The position numbers and the translations under genes are program-made. A DNA stretch of 32,532 nt from Natronohydrobacter sp. (GTDB lineage Bacteria > Pseudomonadota > Alphaproteobacteria > Rhodobacterales > Rhodobacteraceae): contig JAFIEM010000034.1 in the NCBI GenBank assembly GCA_020832555.1, positions 1-32,532 on the forward strand, in the 5' to 3' direction. The notes beneath the pieces were generated by a model. The model saw only the letters and a list, made by a program, of their open reading frames with translations. It was not told the origin of the DNA and did not search any database. Within the stretch, counting starts at the first letter, position 1. Every line of letters begins with the position of its first letter. Shown here piece after piece: positions 1 to 6,216 of this stretch.

Positions 1-1
1 G

Positions 2-688
2 CTCAAGCGTCCTGCGCGCCGGATTTCCCGGCTGGCGCAGCGCCGCCGCAGTCGCCTCGCCGATCACCATCGTCATCTGCCGCCCGCCACGCCCGTCGGG
101 TTCGTCGCGGGTTGAAACCGGCTGGCCAGAGTAGTTGTGCACGTTGACCGGCATATGCAGCACGGGTGCTGCGTCCGCATCTCGCGCCCGCCCTGCATAT
201 GTGCTGGGCGGCGGCGCGGGTACATGGCCGAATGCTGCCCCCTTGGCAAACGGGCGGATGTTGAGATTGGCAGGCAGCTCGACCCCGAGCTTGCCCGAGG
301 CCAATCGGGTCAGCGGCAAGGTGGTTTCGCGCCCCTCGAACATCGCGCCCACGCCCATCCCCATGGCATGGGTCAGCGGCATGATGGCCTCTGGCCCGGC
401 CTCACCCATCACGCCGAGCTGGCCCGGCCGGTCGCCATAGGCAAAGAGCGTGGGCGCTCCGACGACATCACCCAAAGCGTTGGGCACGACACCCCTCGGA
501 AGCGAAGGAGAAGCGGCACCCGATGTGCCGCCTGAACCGCCAAAGATCTTGCTCAGCCAGCCACCGCCACCGCCACCGCCACCGAGCAGCATCTGCAAAA
601 ACTGATCCGCAGCGAGATCAGCGAGACGCGCCGCGATCCGGTCGAGCGCATTGACGAAGGCATCGCTGGCGCTCAAGCCCCGAGCGCA
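2..688 (-). pseudogene. Tail tape-measure protein, C-terminal fragment (Mu-like prophage)
   Basis: This minus-strand reading frame is open from the left window edge and is cut by it, so it has no visible stop. It contains MGEAGPEAIMPLTH (around 370-409), the signature I recall from the C-terminal part of phage tail tape-measure proteins. Upstream is an AFVNALDRIAARLADLAADQ stretch and a run of eight or more glycines encoded by GGCGGT repeats (about 560-582). A complete tape-measure protein would be many hundreds of residues long, and no tape-measure start or body is present here. The frame simply emerges, around 670-688, from inside the portal gene, which is read in another frame. I infer that this is the surviving 3' end after an internal deletion. 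Codon use (high GC3) looks coding throughout. Confidence 0.75.
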
Positions 689-1289
689 GCGGCAGGCCGG
701 ACTTGGCCGCGATATTGGCATAGATGAAGCGGAACGGCTCCAGCGGGGATTCCCGCCCGTCCTGCAATACCATGCGCGGGGTGGTCAGATCGGACCGCTC
801 GAAACGAAACAGGCGCGGATCCCAGCGCTCCAGCCTGAGCGGCTGCCACTGGCCTTCCGACCTGTCCCAGTCGATCCGCGTGAATGAGACGCCCTTGCCC
901 AGACAGTCGAGAATATCGAACATTTCCTCGGTCAGCTCGTCACGGCGCAACCAGTCGCGGATCATGTCGGCGATCTTCACGTCCTCGGGGGCGTCAGAAG
1001 CGGCCTCGATCGTGATCTCGATCTGGCTGACCGAACGCTTGCGGGTGCCGAGCACACCGTGATAATGCGCATCGCGCTCTTCCATGGCCTCGGCAAGTTC
1101 CAGATAGCGCACGGGCTCTCCGGCATCGGCTGCGCGCAGGATCGCGGCCAGCGACAGCGGATCGAGCCCGTCTGCCGGATAGCCTGAAAGCGGCGAGCGG
1201 ATACCGCCATACATCGGCATCTGTTCGGTGAGTTTCCCCCGGCTGACCGGATTGCCCCAGCGGTCCAGAAGTTGTGGTGTTTTCGCCAT
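618..1289 (-). CDS. Portal protein, DUF935/Mu gp29-like, C-terminally truncated
   Basis: The start at 1289 has AAGGGG seven bases upstream and gives MAKTPQLLDRWGNPV, a typical DUF935 start. The next 200 residues fit the family: a region of short helices, IRDWLRRDELTEEMFDILDC, and WDPRLFRFERSD followed by PFRFIYANIAAKSGLPLRSG. DUF935 portals are usually about 450-530 residues and continue after the KSGLPxRxGL motif. Here similarity stops at that motif, and the frame ends within 20 unrelated residues at 618 because it has run into tape-measure sequence in the wrong frame. The normal role would be the dodecameric portal ring through which DNA is packaged, next to the terminase. The truncated product is very probably non-functional. 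It lies 11 bases downstream of the terminase stop. Confidence 0.8.
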   Translation of the reverse strand: MAKTPQLLDRWGNPVSRGKLTEQMPMYGGIRSPLSGYPADGLDPLSLAAILRAADAGEPVRYLELAEAMEERDAHYHGVLGTRKRSVSQIEITIEAASDAPEDVKIADMIRDWLRRDELTEEMFDILDCLGKGVSFTRIDWDRSEGQWQPLRLERWDPRLFRFERSDLTTPRMVLQDGRESPLEPFRFIYANIAAKSGLPLRSGLERQRCLRQCARPDRGASR

Positions 1290-1300
1290 GGCCAATCCCC

Positions 1301-2740
1301 TTAAAGCCGCCCGGTGATGCGCGCGCCAAGCGGCCCGTCCCACCAGCCGCGTGCGTCGCTCTCGAACATTGCCTGCCTGTCACCCACGCTGTTGAGATCA
1401 GGACGTGGCGCGGGCTGATACCCGTAGACCCTCGGGCCTTCACGCGCGGCCGACACGGCCAGCGCACCTGCCCAGAAGCGGTCCGCATGCCCGTCACTGT
1501 CTCCATCGGCGATCAGACGACGCGCGCCGGTGACGCCCACGACACTCTTGATCGCATGCAGATCGGCGCGCAGCAGCCGGTCACCTGCGGGCAGACGCGC
1601 GCGGCGATCCTGCATGGTCTCTTTCAGCGCCGTCGCCATATCCAGCTTGGCGGGTGCCGTGAACAGAACTCCCTCGACGCGCAGCGCACCATGGCGGCGC
1701 TGCGCATCCTCGACCGGTTTCTCGCCCATGCCGGTCTGGTCCATCCGCACGCGCACCACATTGAAGCGGCGCATCACGTCATCAAGCAGCATGTCCTGCT
1801 CGGCAAAGCTGATCCGGCGGCGGGCGATGATCTCGCGCGTCCAGAGCACATCGCCCACTTGTTCCAGAACCCAGATCACAAACAGGTCATTGCGCGCCGC
1901 GATATCGACGCCGACGAAACAGGGGCCACCGCCATATAGCTCGGGGAGACCTGCCTCCGGATGCTCACAAGACGAGATAAGATCGTAATCCAGCCAGGCG
2001 CTGGCCTCATCGAGCCATTTCAGCTCGTATTCCTGCGCCCAGGCATCTTCGTCTGCCATGCCCTTGCGCAACATGTCGATGTCGCGATCGAGGCCCTGGC
2101 GCACGGCCTCATAGATATCGACCACATGACGCGACCAGACACTGTCCTCGGCGGTCATCAGCTCATAGAACTTGTTGCCCTTGCCATTGGGCGTCGAGAT
2201 CACGCGCAGCTTCAGGCCGGATTTCGAGGTCACCGGAAACAGCGCCGCCCAGATTTCGCGAGATTTCGCATGGAAGCCAAATTCGTCGAGGATCACATTG
2301 GCCGAGAAGCCCCGCGCTGTGTCCGGATTGGCAGGCAGCGCCGTGATGCGCGAGCCATTCGGGAACTTGACCTCAAGCTGCTTGTAGACCGCATCGGGGC
2401 CTTTCTCCTGCGGCGCGCGGAACTCGCCCTCTTCAAAGCGCGGCTCGCCGCCCTTTAGAAGGGTGTTATAGACCTCGTAAAACCCCTTGGTGAAGGGCTT
2501 GATGACCTCGGTCATCATCTCGGCCGCCTGCCGCTCTCCGCGCGACAGGATCACCCAGCGCGCGCGCCGGTCCTCGATCCATGCCTGAAAGCAATCATCC
2601 GCGCATTCGCCACCGGTGCTGAAGGTCTTGCCGGTCTGGCGCGAGAACATGCCGATCTTGAACCGGCTCTGATCCATGATCCAGCGGTTCTGGTAGGGCA
2701 GGAAGTTGACGACACGGGAAAGCGCGGGGTCAGCTGGCAT
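1301..2740 (-). CDS. Terminase large subunit, Mu gp28-like
   Basis: A 479-residue protein with the two parts expected of a phage DNA-packaging motor. The N-terminal ATPase has a Walker-A-like loop SRQTGKTF (residues 33-40) and a Walker B VILDEFGFH (149-157), followed by the STPNGKGN coupling motif (182-189). The C-terminal RNase-H-like nuclease starts with GVDIAARND (277-285), where D279 would be the first metal ligand. I chose the ATG at 2740 because GAGG sits six bases upstream and it overlaps the preceding gene's stop by 11 bases. The upstream in-frame extension is in the neighbouring gene. The length is normal for Mu-type gp28 and the frame is undamaged, unlike the portal next to it. It normally acts with the DUF3486 protein as small subunit. 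Confidence 0.88.
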   Translation of the reverse strand: MPADPALSRVVNFLPYQNRWIMDQSRFKIGMFSRQTGKTFSTGGECADDCFQAWIEDRRARWVILSRGERQAAEMMTEVIKPFTKGFYEVYNTLLKGGEPRFEEGEFRAPQEKGPDAVYKQLEVKFPNGSRITALPANPDTARGFSANVILDEFGFHAKSREIWAALFPVTSKSGLKLRVISTPNGKGNKFYELMTAEDSVWSRHVVDIYEAVRQGLDRDIDMLRKGMADEDAWAQEYELKWLDEASAWLDYDLISSCEHPEAGLPELYGGGPCFVGVDIAARNDLFVIWVLEQVGDVLWTREIIARRRISFAEQDMLLDDVMRRFNVVRVRMDQTGMGEKPVEDAQRRHGALRVEGVLFTAPAKLDMATALKETMQDRRARLPAGDRLLRADLHAIKSVVGVTGARRLIADGDSDGHADRFWAGALAVSAAREGPRVYGYQPAPRPDLNSVGDRQAMFESDARGWWDGPLGARITGRL

Positions 2741-3044
2741 TTTCGGCCTCAACAGCGAGCACATGCAGGCACCGCATGGCACGGTAGAGCGATGTCGAAA
2801 GCTGCGTGGCTCCGAAAACAAACTGCCAATGCGCGACCGCCTGCGCATGCTCTCGCATCCAGTCGCTGGCACGCTTCAGCCGCTTGATCAGACCCTTGCG
2901 CGGGCCGGTCCTGACCGCTGCCTCGATCAGCTGCGCGGCACGCTGCATATGCGTGATCAGGCGCGCGGATTTCGGCAGTCGCTGCTGCCAGTACCGGACC
3001 TGCGCGCGCAGATCATTTGCGATCTCACCGCTACCGGCGTCCAT
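2730..3044 (-). CDS. Hypothetical phage protein upstream of terminase
   Basis: A 104-residue protein that I do not recognise. The ATG at 3044 has GAGG eight bases upstream, and the stop overlaps the terminase start. The sequence is basic and helical (RYWQQRLPKSARLITHMQRA, then RLKRASDWMREHAQAVAHW), with no obvious motif, signal peptide or membrane segment. Its place between the Acb2-like gene and the terminase, and the coupled spacing, argue that it is a real member of the packaging operon. Function unknown. Confidence 0.65.
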   Translation of the reverse strand: MDAGSGEIANDLRAQVRYWQQRLPKSARLITHMQRAAQLIEAAVRTGPRKGLIKRLKRASDWMREHAQAVAHWQFVFGATQLSTSLYRAMRCLHVLAVEAENAS

Positions 3045-3049
3045 GCAAA

Positions 3050-3298
3050 CTACCTCTTCGGCTTTGGTGGTGGGGGCGTGGTCGGGGCGCTCGCGATCAA
3101 GCCGCGCTTCTCATCGATACACCACAGATAGGGCACGCCCTTCCAAACCGTGATGCGATTGAGACAACCCAGGTGATCGACCACGCGATGCGCACCAAAA
3201 ATCACCGCCGCGATGCGCGTGGTCCAGGGTGCATCGCGCCAATGCGCATCGGCGGCGAGGACAAGAATCGAGCGGCGGATGCCGGCAGCGTCAATCAT
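3050..3298 (-). CDS. Hypothetical small phage protein
   Basis: An 82-residue protein starting MIDAAGIRRSILVLAADAHW and ending in a proline/lysine-rich tail (TTPPPPKPKR). I prefer the ATG at 3298, which overlaps the stop of the Acb2-like gene by eight bases and has a GGGGG run about nine bases upstream. ATGs at 3304 and 3307 are alternatives. The middle part (ITVWKGVPYLWCIDEKRG) is compact and hydrophobic, and there is no clear transmembrane segment. I do not recognise the family. Its tight spacing on both sides supports translation as part of the phage operon. Confidence 0.5.
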   Translation of the reverse strand: MIDAAGIRRSILVLAADAHWRDAPWTTRIAAVIFGAHRVVDHLGCLNRITVWKGVPYLWCIDEKRGLIASAPTTPPPPKPKR

Positions 3299-3548
3299 CG
3301 GCATCATCCCCCGGCAGGCTGATCCGCGCGGGCTGCATGATCGCGCGGGTGATCGACATGAACCCCTTCTCGACATCGGTGCGCCCCGTGGCCAGCCAGC
3401 GCTTGTCGGTCTCGGGCATCTCAGCCAGATCATCGAGCGCGCGCAGGAGCTTTTCCTCATGGTGCTTCATAGCGCGCACGATCGCGCGCGCCCCGGGCGA
3501 CTGGGGCCGGTATCCGGGCAGCGGCAGGCCCTCAACTGGATTGCTCAT
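3291..3548 (-). CDS. Acb2/Tad1-like cyclic-nucleotide sponge (candidate anti-CBASS/anti-Thoeris)
   Basis: An 85-residue protein with GGGAG eight bases before the ATG at 3548. After a short N-terminus with the PGYRPQSP motif, it has a long helix (KHHEEKLLRALDDLAEMP) and then TDKRWLATGRTDVEKGFM, followed by RAIMQPARISLPGD. This [D-x-RW-x-x-x-x-RTD-x-x-x-GFM-x-x-x-RA] pattern is the one I associate with the small helical-hairpin family now named Acb2/Tad1. Phage members of that family bind cyclic oligonucleotide or cADPR-like signals made by CBASS and Thoeris defences. Family membership is by remembered pattern; the sponge activity is inference. It overlaps its upstream neighbour's stop by four bases (ATGA) and is intact although the genes on either side of the block are truncated. 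Confidence 0.7.
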   Translation of the reverse strand: MSNPVEGLPLPGYRPQSPGARAIVRAMKHHEEKLLRALDDLAEMPETDKRWLATGRTDVEKGFMSITRAIMQPARISLPGDDADD

Positions 3549-3760
3549 GCGGCAACTCCCTGCTGGATCAAAACACAAAGGGTGCGGTCGCGGATGGGAA
3601 TACCCAGCTCCCGGCTCAGATGCACCGCAACCTCGGCGATGCGCGGAGCCTCCTCCTGAAGATGCTCGATGCAGGCGCCGGGATCGGCGAAGCTGTCCGC
3701 GCTCTTGAAGGTGGCGACTGGCCCAGGCAGCGACAGAAAGATGACGACGGCGTGGATCAT
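3545..3760 (-). CDS. Hypothetical small phage protein with hydrophobic N-terminus
   Basis: A 71-residue protein beginning MIHAVVIFLSLPGPVATFKS, a short hydrophobic stretch that might be a weak signal or membrane anchor. It is followed by an acidic helical part (ACIEHLQEEAPRIAEVAVHL) with two cysteines in the chain. The start overlaps the DUF3486 stop and the end overlaps the Acb2-like gene start, both as ATGA junctions, so the three are probably translationally coupled. I do not recognise the family. Confidence 0.55.
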   Translation of the reverse strand: MIHAVVIFLSLPGPVATFKSADSFADPGACIEHLQEEAPRIAEVAVHLSRELGIPIRDRTLCVLIQQGVAA

Positions 3761-4224
3761 TCCCCAAACCCCATGATGCGCCGCGCCTTGGCGGCGGCTT
3801 CCTTGTCGATGTCTCCGGCCTCGACGGCCTCATCCAGCTTGGCGGCTTGCGCCTTGCGCTCGGCCACGATCAGGCTTTCGCGAATGCCAGAGGACGCCAT
3901 CACGTCCTTCAGCATCCGCCCCAGAAAATGCAGCTCTTTCGGATCAATCTGGCCGCCTTCCTTCAGCATCTGCGATTGCATGACCTTGAAGGCGAGTGTG
4001 GTGATCATCTGGAAGAGCACGTTGTGGCGCTTGGCTTCCTCGGCCAGACCCTGTTCCTGCATCCAGTCCGCCGCCCAGGCACTGGCCTGTTCCTGATATT
4101 TGACGAATTCCTCGTATTCCTGCCCGAAGGCATGAAGCGCGGATTTGCGGATGCGCAGGTCAAGGCCCGCTTCTTCCAGCCGGAAGTTCAGCGCCTCGGC
4201 AAGATCCTCATATCCGCCGCCCAT
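3757..4224 (-). CDS. DUF3486 family protein (Mu gp27-type small terminase), N-terminally truncated
   Basis: The 155-residue frame matches what I recall of DUF3486: GGYEDLAEALNFRLEEAG, KSALHAFGQEYEEFVKYQEQ, a core containing HNVLFQMITTLAFKVMQSQM, then DPKELHFLGRMLKDVMASSG and a C-terminal AKARRIMGFGE. Family members normally start with 25-40 further residues including a (K/R)(I/L)D-x-LP motif and a GFGGY turn. Here everything before GGYEDL is missing. The only available ATG (4224) has no Shine-Dalgarno and lies inside the end of the DUF3164 gene in another frame. The upstream frame gives no DUF3486-like extension. I infer a deletion endpoint at about 4220-4226. The protein is the probable small terminase/DNA-recognition subunit partnering gp28. 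Any expression would depend on coupling to the upstream gene. Confidence 0.75.
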   Translation of the reverse strand: MGGGYEDLAEALNFRLEEAGLDLRIRKSALHAFGQEYEEFVKYQEQASAWAADWMQEQGLAEEAKRHNVLFQMITTLAFKVMQSQMLKEGGQIDPKELHFLGRMLKDVMASSGIRESLIVAERKAQAAKLDEAVEAGDIDKEAAAKARRIMGFGE

Positions 4225-4616
4225 TCATTCAGGCATTCATCGATCAACTCCTTGGCGATCTGCAACTGGGGGCCGAAGTCGATGTGATCGGCCACCTGCA
4301 CCTGCACCTTGTAGAGCCCGTCATGGCTCATGAAGGTCTTGTTGCCCTTGGCACCGCCCTTGGTCTGCCCGTATTCCTGCGCCAGCAACGCCTCCAGCGC
4401 GCCAAGGTCCTCGAACACATGCCCCTTGAACCGCGCGACCTGTTCGCTCAGCGCCATGGCATAGCCCATGATCTTGCGCACGGTCTCGTCCTCAAGCTGG
4501 CTCGCAGGCGCGACCAGCTCGAGGGGCACAAGATTGCCTTTTGCATCGACCATGTAGATCTGGCCGCCGACACGAATGCGGCCATCAGGGATCGGGATGG
4601 GGGTGAACTCAGTCAT
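4188..4616 (-). CDS. DUF3164 family protein, C-terminally truncated
   Basis: A 142-residue protein starting MTEFTPIPIPDGRI with GAAAGGAAG seven bases upstream. It shows the DUF3164 pattern: YMVDAKGNLVP near the start, a long helix ending in EDLGALEALLAQEYG, then KGNKTFMSHDGLYKVQVQVA, FGPQLQIAKELIDECLNEW. Mu-like phages carry this family in the early-middle region; its function is not established. Members I recall are about 200 residues and continue after the ECxxEW motif with a conserved RALV...RLDI...W...I...VVGSKxYxRFYER tail. Here that tail is absent: seven residues after EWAAD the frame stops, having entered the DUF3486 gene out of frame. This makes the C-terminus a deletion product. Confidence 0.78.
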   Translation of the reverse strand: MTEFTPIPIPDGRIRVGGQIYMVDAKGNLVPLELVAPASQLEDETVRKIMGYAMALSEQVARFKGHVFEDLGALEALLAQEYGQTKGGAKGNKTFMSHDGLYKVQVQVADHIDFGPQLQIAKELIDECLNEWAADMRILPRR

Positions 4617-4650
4617 GAGATCTTCCTTTCAGGGTTTTCGGGGTAAGAAG
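4562..4650. repeat. Direct repeat copy B (~90 bp), DUF3164 gene start
   Basis: This 89-bp stretch is an imperfect direct copy of 4768-4859. On the minus strand both copies run from LTPKTL-type codons (CCGAAAACCCT), through an AAAGGA ribosome site, to the ATG and the first ~14 codons (ending GCCGATCCC or CCGATCCC, then TGATGGCCGCATT). The longest identical block is about 21 bases. The repeat spans a gene end, an intergenic site and a gene start, so it looks like a recombination unit rather than convergent sequence. Confidence 0.8.
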
Positions 4651-4822
4651 CGCGTGGGGCGGGGATATCCGACAGCACGAGGAAGAATGGCATCTCGGCC
4701 ACCCGACCGCAGGCGGCCACACCATCGGCAAGACGCATGGCAATTGCGACGCTGCCAGTCTCGACCCGGCCCTCGACATCAATGCGGCCATCAGGGATCG
4801 GCATTGGGGTGTGTTCAGACAT
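4613..4822 (-). CDS. Small phage protein with DUF3164-like N-terminus
   Basis: A 69-residue protein. Its first 18 residues (MSEHTPMPIPDGRIDVEG) are a near copy of the N-terminus of the following DUF3164 protein (MTEFTPIPIPDGRIRVGG). The rest (IAMRLADGVAACGRVAEMPFFL) is unrelated to DUF3164. It starts inside the end of the preceding gene (8-base overlap) with AAAGGA upstream, and overlaps the DUF3164 start at its stop. In another frame its last codons read LLTPKTLKGRSHD, matching the end of the preceding protein (LLTPKTLMKGPSDV). The gene is therefore bracketed by the two copies of a ~90-bp direct repeat. It is probably translated but may be a by-product of a duplication or insertion. Function unknown. 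Confidence 0.5.
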   Translation of the reverse strand: MSEHTPMPIPDGRIDVEGRVETGSVAIAMRLADGVAACGRVAEMPFFLVLSDIPAPRASYPENPERKIS

Positions 4823-4859
4823 CGGACGGTCCTTTCATGAGGGTTTTCGGTGTGAGAAG
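4768..4859. repeat. Direct repeat copy A (~90 bp), start of the 69-aa gene
   Basis: Partner of 4562-4650. On the minus strand it covers the last codons of the 71-residue gene (LLTPKTL), its stop, the AAAGGA ribosome site and the start of the 69-residue gene. The two copies differ by scattered substitutions and a few small indels, so the event is not very recent or the copies came from related but different phages. Confidence 0.8.
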
Positions 4860-5030
4860 TTCATCGGGCAGCGCGCCCGACAGAGCGAGGACAGCGGCCA
4901 TCGCCGCCAGCTCATCGCAGGTGACAAGCGTGGTGCCGCGCACGCCCATCAGATCGACCTTCAACACACCGCGCGCAGCAAGGCGCAGCATCTCGGGCTC
5001 AGACCAGCGCGTGGTGTCAGGCATCGGCAT
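4815..5030 (-). CDS. Hypothetical small phage protein
   Basis: A 71-residue protein. GGAGG lies five bases before the ATG at 5030; a second ATG at 5024 is possible. The start overlaps the previous gene by 14 bases. The sequence is helical (PEMLRLAARGVLKV, DELAAMAAVLALSGALPDEL) and ends LLTPKTLMKGPSDV; its 3' end lies inside direct repeat copy A. No motif is recognised. Its position in the early operon between a small acidic protein and DUF3164 is typical for unassigned Mu-like early genes. Confidence 0.55.
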   Translation of the reverse strand: MPMPDTTRWSEPEMLRLAARGVLKVDLMGVRGTTLVTCDELAAMAAVLALSGALPDELLTPKTLMKGPSDV

Positions 5031-5286
5031 CTCCGCCTCCACGCGAAAGGCGGGCAAGGAATGCATCGGCATCTGCGACGGCATCCGGGACATCTTTCGC
5101 TGCACCCCAGACCTCATCGGAGAATATTCTGATTGATCTGGAGATCTGTGAGCGATTGCCCGTCGCCGCGAGCATGCGCGATGCGGCCAGCAGGACAGCG
5201 GCGGCAAAATCGGTATCCTCTTTTGCCCTCACAATCAGCGCCTCTGCATGGCTTTCGATGGCCAGATCGTCAAATCCGTCATCCAT
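5017..5286 (-). CDS. Hypothetical acidic early phage protein
   Basis: An 89-residue protein starting MDDGFDDLAIESHAEALIVR. The start is well supported: AAAGGAGG lies five bases upstream of the ATG at 5286, and it overlaps the preceding gene's stop. The protein is acidic and predominantly helical (FAAAVLLAASRMLAATG, ADADAFLARLSRG) with no cysteine, signal or membrane segment. I do not recognise the family. Confidence 0.6.
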   Translation of the reverse strand: MDDGFDDLAIESHAEALIVRAKEDTDFAAAVLLAASRMLAATGNRSQISRSIRIFSDEVWGAAKDVPDAVADADAFLARLSRGGGDADA

Positions 5287-5653
5287 CGCTACCTCCTTTG
5301 GAAAAACGCGGGCACCGCTGACAGGCACGAAACATCCGCACCCGGTGATGATTGCTGTTGCTGTACCCGCGCGCCTTGGCCATCCAGTCGTGACACGCAT
5401 GCAAAGGCATCACGCCCAGTTCCGGGCAGGTCAGAGTTGCATCCATGAAATGACCGCGAAACAACTCCTCGATCCGCTGCAAATCGCCTGGATATTTGTT
5501 GCGCAACACCTGGCTGATCAGAGACGCCGAAAGCCCCATAGCGGCGGCGACACGATTCTGCGACGTTGCGGCGCAGCGCAGCGCAAGCTGCGCGACCCAT
5601 TCCGGCGGACAACCGTTCCAGGACACCTGCGCAATCTGTTCAGGACCGCTCAT
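5279..5653 (-). CDS. Phage HTH protein with C-terminal cysteine cluster
   Basis: A 124-residue protein with an XRE-like helix-turn-helix around residues 32-58 (NRVAAAMGLSASLISQVLRN, then a YPGDL turn and RIEELFRGHF). The C-terminal part carries TCPELG...LHACHDW and FRACQRCPRF, a cysteine arrangement I recall from a conserved protein next to the MuB gene in many Mu-like phages, possibly metal-binding. The ATG at 5653 overlaps the upstream gene's stop, indicating translational coupling. It probably regulates early or middle phage transcription. That role is inferred from the fold and position only. Confidence 0.7.
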   Translation of the reverse strand: MSGPEQIAQVSWNGCPPEWVAQLALRCAATSQNRVAAAMGLSASLISQVLRNKYPGDLQRIEELFRGHFMDATLTCPELGVMPLHACHDWMAKARGYSNSNHHRVRMFRACQRCPRFSKGGSDG

Positions 5654-6216
5654 CACAGACCCCCGAGATGCGTGAATTCGCACAGATTGTCGTCATAGAT
5701 CGCGCGCACTCGCCGCTCGCGCGGTGGCATCGGTCCGGTATTGCGGATCAGGCGGTACACGGCCTCGCGCCGACCGGGCTGGGCCTTACGTATGACCTTC
5801 AGATAGGCTGCGCGCACAAGACACTGACAATAGGCCTGAGCCTCGGAAACGCTGACAGGGCAGGTCGCGGTATTCGCATGCGCGGCAATATCGGTCGGCG
5901 TGAACTGCGGCAAGCGGCGCATGGCCGTCCAGCAGTTGCCCTGAATGGTTTCTTCACGCCGCGCGCGCCCGTCTGGCCGCAGGCTGGCAGGGGTGGTTTC
6001 TCCCGCCACCACGCGGAACATGATCAGACCGTTGCGCTCGCGCCGGGCCTCGATCACGACGCCCTGCCGCAGCCACCCGGTGACCAGCGCCTGCACGCCC
6101 GAGCGCGAGACTTCGGCCTCACCGGCAAGCGAATGATAGGTGAACTCGCCAAGGCGGACCGCCGCCTGCCAGATCAGGGCATGACGCGCCCGGCGCATAT
6201 CCTGCACTGCACTCAT
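5653..6216 (-). CDS. Winged-HTH phage protein downstream of MuB
   Basis: A 187-residue basic protein. Residues 10-60 (ALIWQAAVRLGEFTYHSLAG, then VSRSGVQALVTGWLRQGVV) read as a winged helix-turn-helix, and a second similar module may lie around PQFTPTDIAAHANTATCPVS and EAQAYCQCLVRAAYLKVI. The C-terminus (EAVYRLIRNTGPMPPRERRV) looks like the second wing and a proline-rich linker. Tandem winged-helix proteins of this layout are common unassigned genes after the A-B transposition genes in Mu-like phages of Rhodobacterales. The start overlaps the MuB-like stop by four bases (ATGA). Its function is unknown; a DNA-binding role is likely. Confidence 0.65.
   Translation of the reverse strand: MSAVQDMRRARHALIWQAAVRLGEFTYHSLAGEAEVSRSGVQALVTGWLRQGVVIEARRERNGLIMFRVVAGETTPASLRPDGRARREETIQGNCWTAMRRLPQFTPTDIAAHANTATCPVSVSEAQAYCQCLVRAAYLKVIRKAQPGRREAVYRLIRNTGPMPPRERRVRAIYDDNLCEFTHLGGL

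Noticed and set aside
560..582. ACCGCC tandem repeats
   Set aside because: They encode a glycine run inside the tape-measure fragment; not an independent repeat element or CRISPR.
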